Source: an uncultured Clostridia bacterium
GTDB taxonomy: Bacteria > Bacillota > Clostridia > Christensenellales > Borkfalkiaceae
Length of the DNA stretch: 17,527 nt
NCBI GenBank assembly: GCA_905235815.1
Contig: CAJOMT010000014.1
Coordinates: 1-17,527 of the forward strand
Direction: 5' to 3'
Positions within the stretch are counted from its first letter, which is position 1. Each line of letters begins with the position of its first letter. The translations under genes were made by a program, and so were the position numbers. The notes beneath the pieces are model-generated. The model saw only the letters and a list, made by a program, of their open reading frames with translations. It ran no database searches and was not told where the DNA came from. Below are positions 15,438 through 17,527 of this stretch, in pieces.

Positions 15438-16266
15438 ATTTGTCTTCCTTTGCCGATTCGTAAATCTCAACATACCTGTTATAGCGATCGGCGTTTATTT
15501 CACCGTTTTTCACCGCTTCTTTTACGGCGCAACCTATTTCCTTTATATGACTGCAATCTCTGAATTTACAGTTAAACCCGTCAAATTCAGGATAAGAAGC
15601 GGGAATATCCGCTTTTATCAAATCCAGATCGAGAGCGGAAAACCCGGGAGTATCTACGACGGTCAAATCGCCCTTTTCGACTATTTCACATTCGGTCGTG
15701 GTCTGTTTCCCACGGTTCGTCTTGGCGCTGAGTTCGCCCGTTCGTCTGTTTTCGCCGAACAATGCGTTTACTATCGACGTCTTTCCGACTGCCGATTGCC
15801 CCGTGAATACCGCAAGTTTACCACTTAAATAATCGACGAGCTCATCAAGTCCGTCCTTTCTTTTAGCGGAAACCGCAAATATTCTATCCACTGCGCCGCC
15901 GTAATTTGCCTTTATCACGTCAAAAACGGTCGGATCATCATCGATTTTATTGACCGCTATAATTACGGGCATACCCGATAAAAAACAATGCGAAATGAAT
16001 TTATCTGTCAAATAAAGATCCGGCTGAGGAACGTTCGCTATAACTATGACCGCCACGTCGGCATTTGCGACATTGGGCCGTAAAAGTTTTGATTTTCTCT
16101 CCAAAACGCTCACTATTACGCCGCCATCGACTTCAACGAAATCTCCGACGTAAATCCCGTCGGATTTTATCTTCATTGCGCCCTTTGCGGTACATTCAAT
16201 GGTATTATCCGAAGTTTTTACGAAATATTTACCGGCCTTTACGTTTATAACCCGACCTTTAATCAT
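15415..16266 (-). CDS. rsgA: Ribosome small subunit-dependent GTPase RsgA
   Basis: RsgA is a circularly permuted GTPase that checks late 30S maturation and releases assembly factors. The 283-residue protein has an N-terminal OB fold (residues 1 to about 65). The permuted G domain follows, with NKID before the P-loop: VNKIDD, then GQSAVGKTSIVNAL, the TTT-containing switch GKQTTTECEI and DTPGFSALDL. A C-terminal zinc finger has CKFRDCSHIKEIGC, giving Cys-x4-Cys-x-His-x5-Cys. The start overlaps the end of rlmN by eight bases. In many Bacillota a phosphatase and a Ser/Thr kinase (prpC, prkC) stand between rlmN and rsgA; here they are absent. Confidence 0.96.
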   Translation of the reverse strand: MIKGRVINVKAGKYFVKTSDNTIECTAKGAMKIKSDGIYVGDFVEVDGGVIVSVLERKSKLLRPNVANADVAVIVIANVPQPDLYLTDKFISHCFLSGMPVIIAVNKIDDDPTVFDVIKANYGGAVDRIFAVSAKRKDGLDELVDYLSGKLAVFTGQSAVGKTSIVNALFGENRRTGELSAKTNRGKQTTTECEIVEKGDLTVVDTPGFSALDLDLIKADIPASYPEFDGFNCKFRDCSHIKEIGCAVKEAVKNGEINADRYNRYVEIYESAKEDKYAKRKKN

Positions 16267-17317
16267 CTTTAATACCGCTTATATAATTTCTTCTGAGTTG
16301 TCCGCAAGCGCCGTCGATATCGGCGCCCATCTGCCGCCTTACCGTTACGGACAATCCCCCTTTTTCAAGCATGGCCGAAAATTTGTATGCGTCTTTTTCG
16401 CTCGTACCTTCAAGCGCTTTTTCTTTTACCGCATTCAGCCTTATAAGGTTTACATGGCAAGGCCTTCCTCGCAAAATCCGTATCAATTCGTCAGCATGAG
16501 TCTTACTGTCGTTTACGCCTTTACAAAGCGAATATTCGAATATAAATCTTCTTCCCGTCTTTTCAAAATAGACGTCGCATGCAGATAAAATTTCGCTTAC
16601 TTTATATTTGTTCGCTATGGGCATAATCGTCTTTCTGCCATCGTCGAACGGATTATGCAGCGACACCGTCAAATTAACGTCTATGTTTTCTTCCGACAGT
16701 CTTATAATATTAGGAACTATTCCGCAAGTCGATAAGCTTACGTTCCTCGGGCTTACGTTCAAACCGTCTTTATCTGCAAGCAATTTTATAAATTTGACCA
16801 CGTTATCGTAATTATCAAGAGGTTCGCCGCTGCCCATCAGAACTATATTCGTTACGGCACGTTTTTCGCGCGTGCCGCCCAAATATCTGTTTACGGCATA
16901 AATTTCGGACAATATCTCGCCAGCCGTCAGATTTCTGACAAGTCCGCCGATACCCGACGCACAAAAGGCGCAACCCATACGACACCCTACCTGCGTTGAA
17001 ACGCATTGCGTAATGCCGTATTTGTACTTCATAGCAACGCCCTCTATTATATTGCCGTCGGAAAGTTTAAAGAGAAACTTCTCCGTGCCGTCGATAGCTG
17101 AAACTTTAGTCTCGATTATTTCCACCGGACAATCGACGAAATTTTCAAGCAATCTTTCCCTTAAATCCTTGCCGATATTAGTTATTTCGGATATCTTTAA
17201 GCCCAACGCAAGACCTTGAAATATCTGCTTCGCTCTATACGGCTTTTCGCCGAGTTCGCCGAGTAAATTATTAAGTTGTTCGATATTATAGTCTTGCAAA
17301 ACAGCCATATCGCTCAT
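16259..17317 (-). CDS. rlmN: 23S rRNA (adenine2503-C2)/tRNA methyltransferase RlmN
   Basis: RlmN is a radical SAM enzyme that methylates C2 of A2503 in 23S rRNA and A37 in some tRNAs. The 352-residue protein shows CRMGCAFC (Cys112, Cys116, Cys119) for the 4Fe-4S cluster. The two catalytic cysteines are Cys105 in TQCVSTQVG and Cys338 in GACGQLR, matching E. coli Cys118 and Cys355. GSGEPLDNYDNV is the SAM-binding GEP motif region. The related Cfr resistance enzyme is less likely given the rlmN neighbourhood. The ATG at 17317 overlaps the rsmB stop as ATGA, supporting this start over a later in-frame ATG. Confidence 0.96.
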   Translation of the reverse strand: MSDMAVLQDYNIEQLNNLLGELGEKPYRAKQIFQGLALGLKISEITNIGKDLRERLLENFVDCPVEIIETKVSAIDGTEKFLFKLSDGNIIEGVAMKYKYGITQCVSTQVGCRMGCAFCASGIGGLVRNLTAGEILSEIYAVNRYLGGTREKRAVTNIVLMGSGEPLDNYDNVVKFIKLLADKDGLNVSPRNVSLSTCGIVPNIIRLSEENIDVNLTVSLHNPFDDGRKTIMPIANKYKVSEILSACDVYFEKTGRRFIFEYSLCKGVNDSKTHADELIRILRGRPCHVNLIRLNAVKEKALEGTSEKDAYKFSAMLEKGGLSVTVRRQMGADIDGACGQLRRNYISGIKDD

Positions 17318-17527
17318 AATTTCTTAAATTTACAAAAATAAAAACCTGCGCCGAGAGATAAGTTCGGTAAAAACTGCAAACCCACTTCAGTACGCAAATG
17401 TTCAAGTTTACTCGTACATTTTACTTCTTCAAAATCGCCGTGATTTTTCAGAAATTTTTTGCAAATATCGACGTTCTCAACCGCAAAAACCGAACACGTC
17501 GAATAGCACAGATAACCGCCTTTCTTG
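17314..17527 (-). CDS. rsmB: 16S rRNA (cytosine967-C5)-methyltransferase, C-terminal end only
   Basis: Seventy codons and a TGA stop are visible, and the gene continues beyond the right edge. The segment begins KKGGYLCYSTCSVFAVENV, where the TCS motif holds the nucleophilic Cys of RNA m5C methyltransferases and the following Asn is also conserved. It continues to GLQFLPNLSLGAGFYFCKFKKL, matching the RsmB/NSUN C-terminal GLQ-LP and GFF patterns. Direct position before rlmN is the standard place of rsmB in Bacillota; the other family members (RsmF) are less likely. The N-terminal NusB-like domain that would confirm RsmB lies outside. Confidence 0.88.
   Translation of the reverse strand, partial: KKGGYLCYSTCSVFAVENVDICKKFLKNHGDFEEVKCTSKLEHLRTEVGLQFLPNLSLGAGFYFCKFKKL

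Overview
The window looks like a chromosomal housekeeping stretch from a moderately AT-rich member of the Bacillota, most likely a clostridial-type gut or anaerobic bacterium. The order rimP-nusA-ylxR-ylxQ-infB-rbfA-nrnA-truB-ribF and the pairing of ispG with a PolC-related gene are typical of that phylum. I cannot assign a genus. Every gene I can support lies on the minus strand, and the DNA is almost wholly coding, with many short overlaps between neighbours. I see no tRNA, rRNA, CRISPR array, insertion sequence or prophage.

In transcription order (high to low coordinates), the first block is rsmB (only the C-terminal end is present), rlmN, rsgA and rpe. These cover rRNA methylation, 30S subunit maturation and pentose phosphate metabolism. 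An ECF transporter S component and coaX (type III pantothenate kinase) follow, and together suggest uptake and phosphorylation of pantothenate. Next are ispG (isoprenoid synthesis) and a 511-residue protein at the usual polC position. That protein keeps the PolC N-terminal domain, OB fold and DEDDh exonuclease but has no PHP or polymerase part.

A well-formed promoter and a weak terminator-like hairpin then precede rimP. From there the classic transcription-translation operon runs through rimP, nusA, ylxR (rnpM), ylxQ, infB, rbfA, nrnA, truB and ribF, and ends in an endonuclease IV-like gene. After that a separate promoter drives a half-size ABC exporter that runs off the left edge.

Most of the window is ordinary core genome. 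The most unusual item is the polC-locus gene: a compact, apparently intact exonuclease derived from PolC. Its linker carries a sequence resembling a sliding-clamp-binding motif (QAGLF). The second is the rimP leader, whose promoter, hairpin, U-tract and ribosome binding site fit the known theme of NusA autoregulation by transcription attenuation. Neither has been tested by any search here; both are read from the sequence alone.
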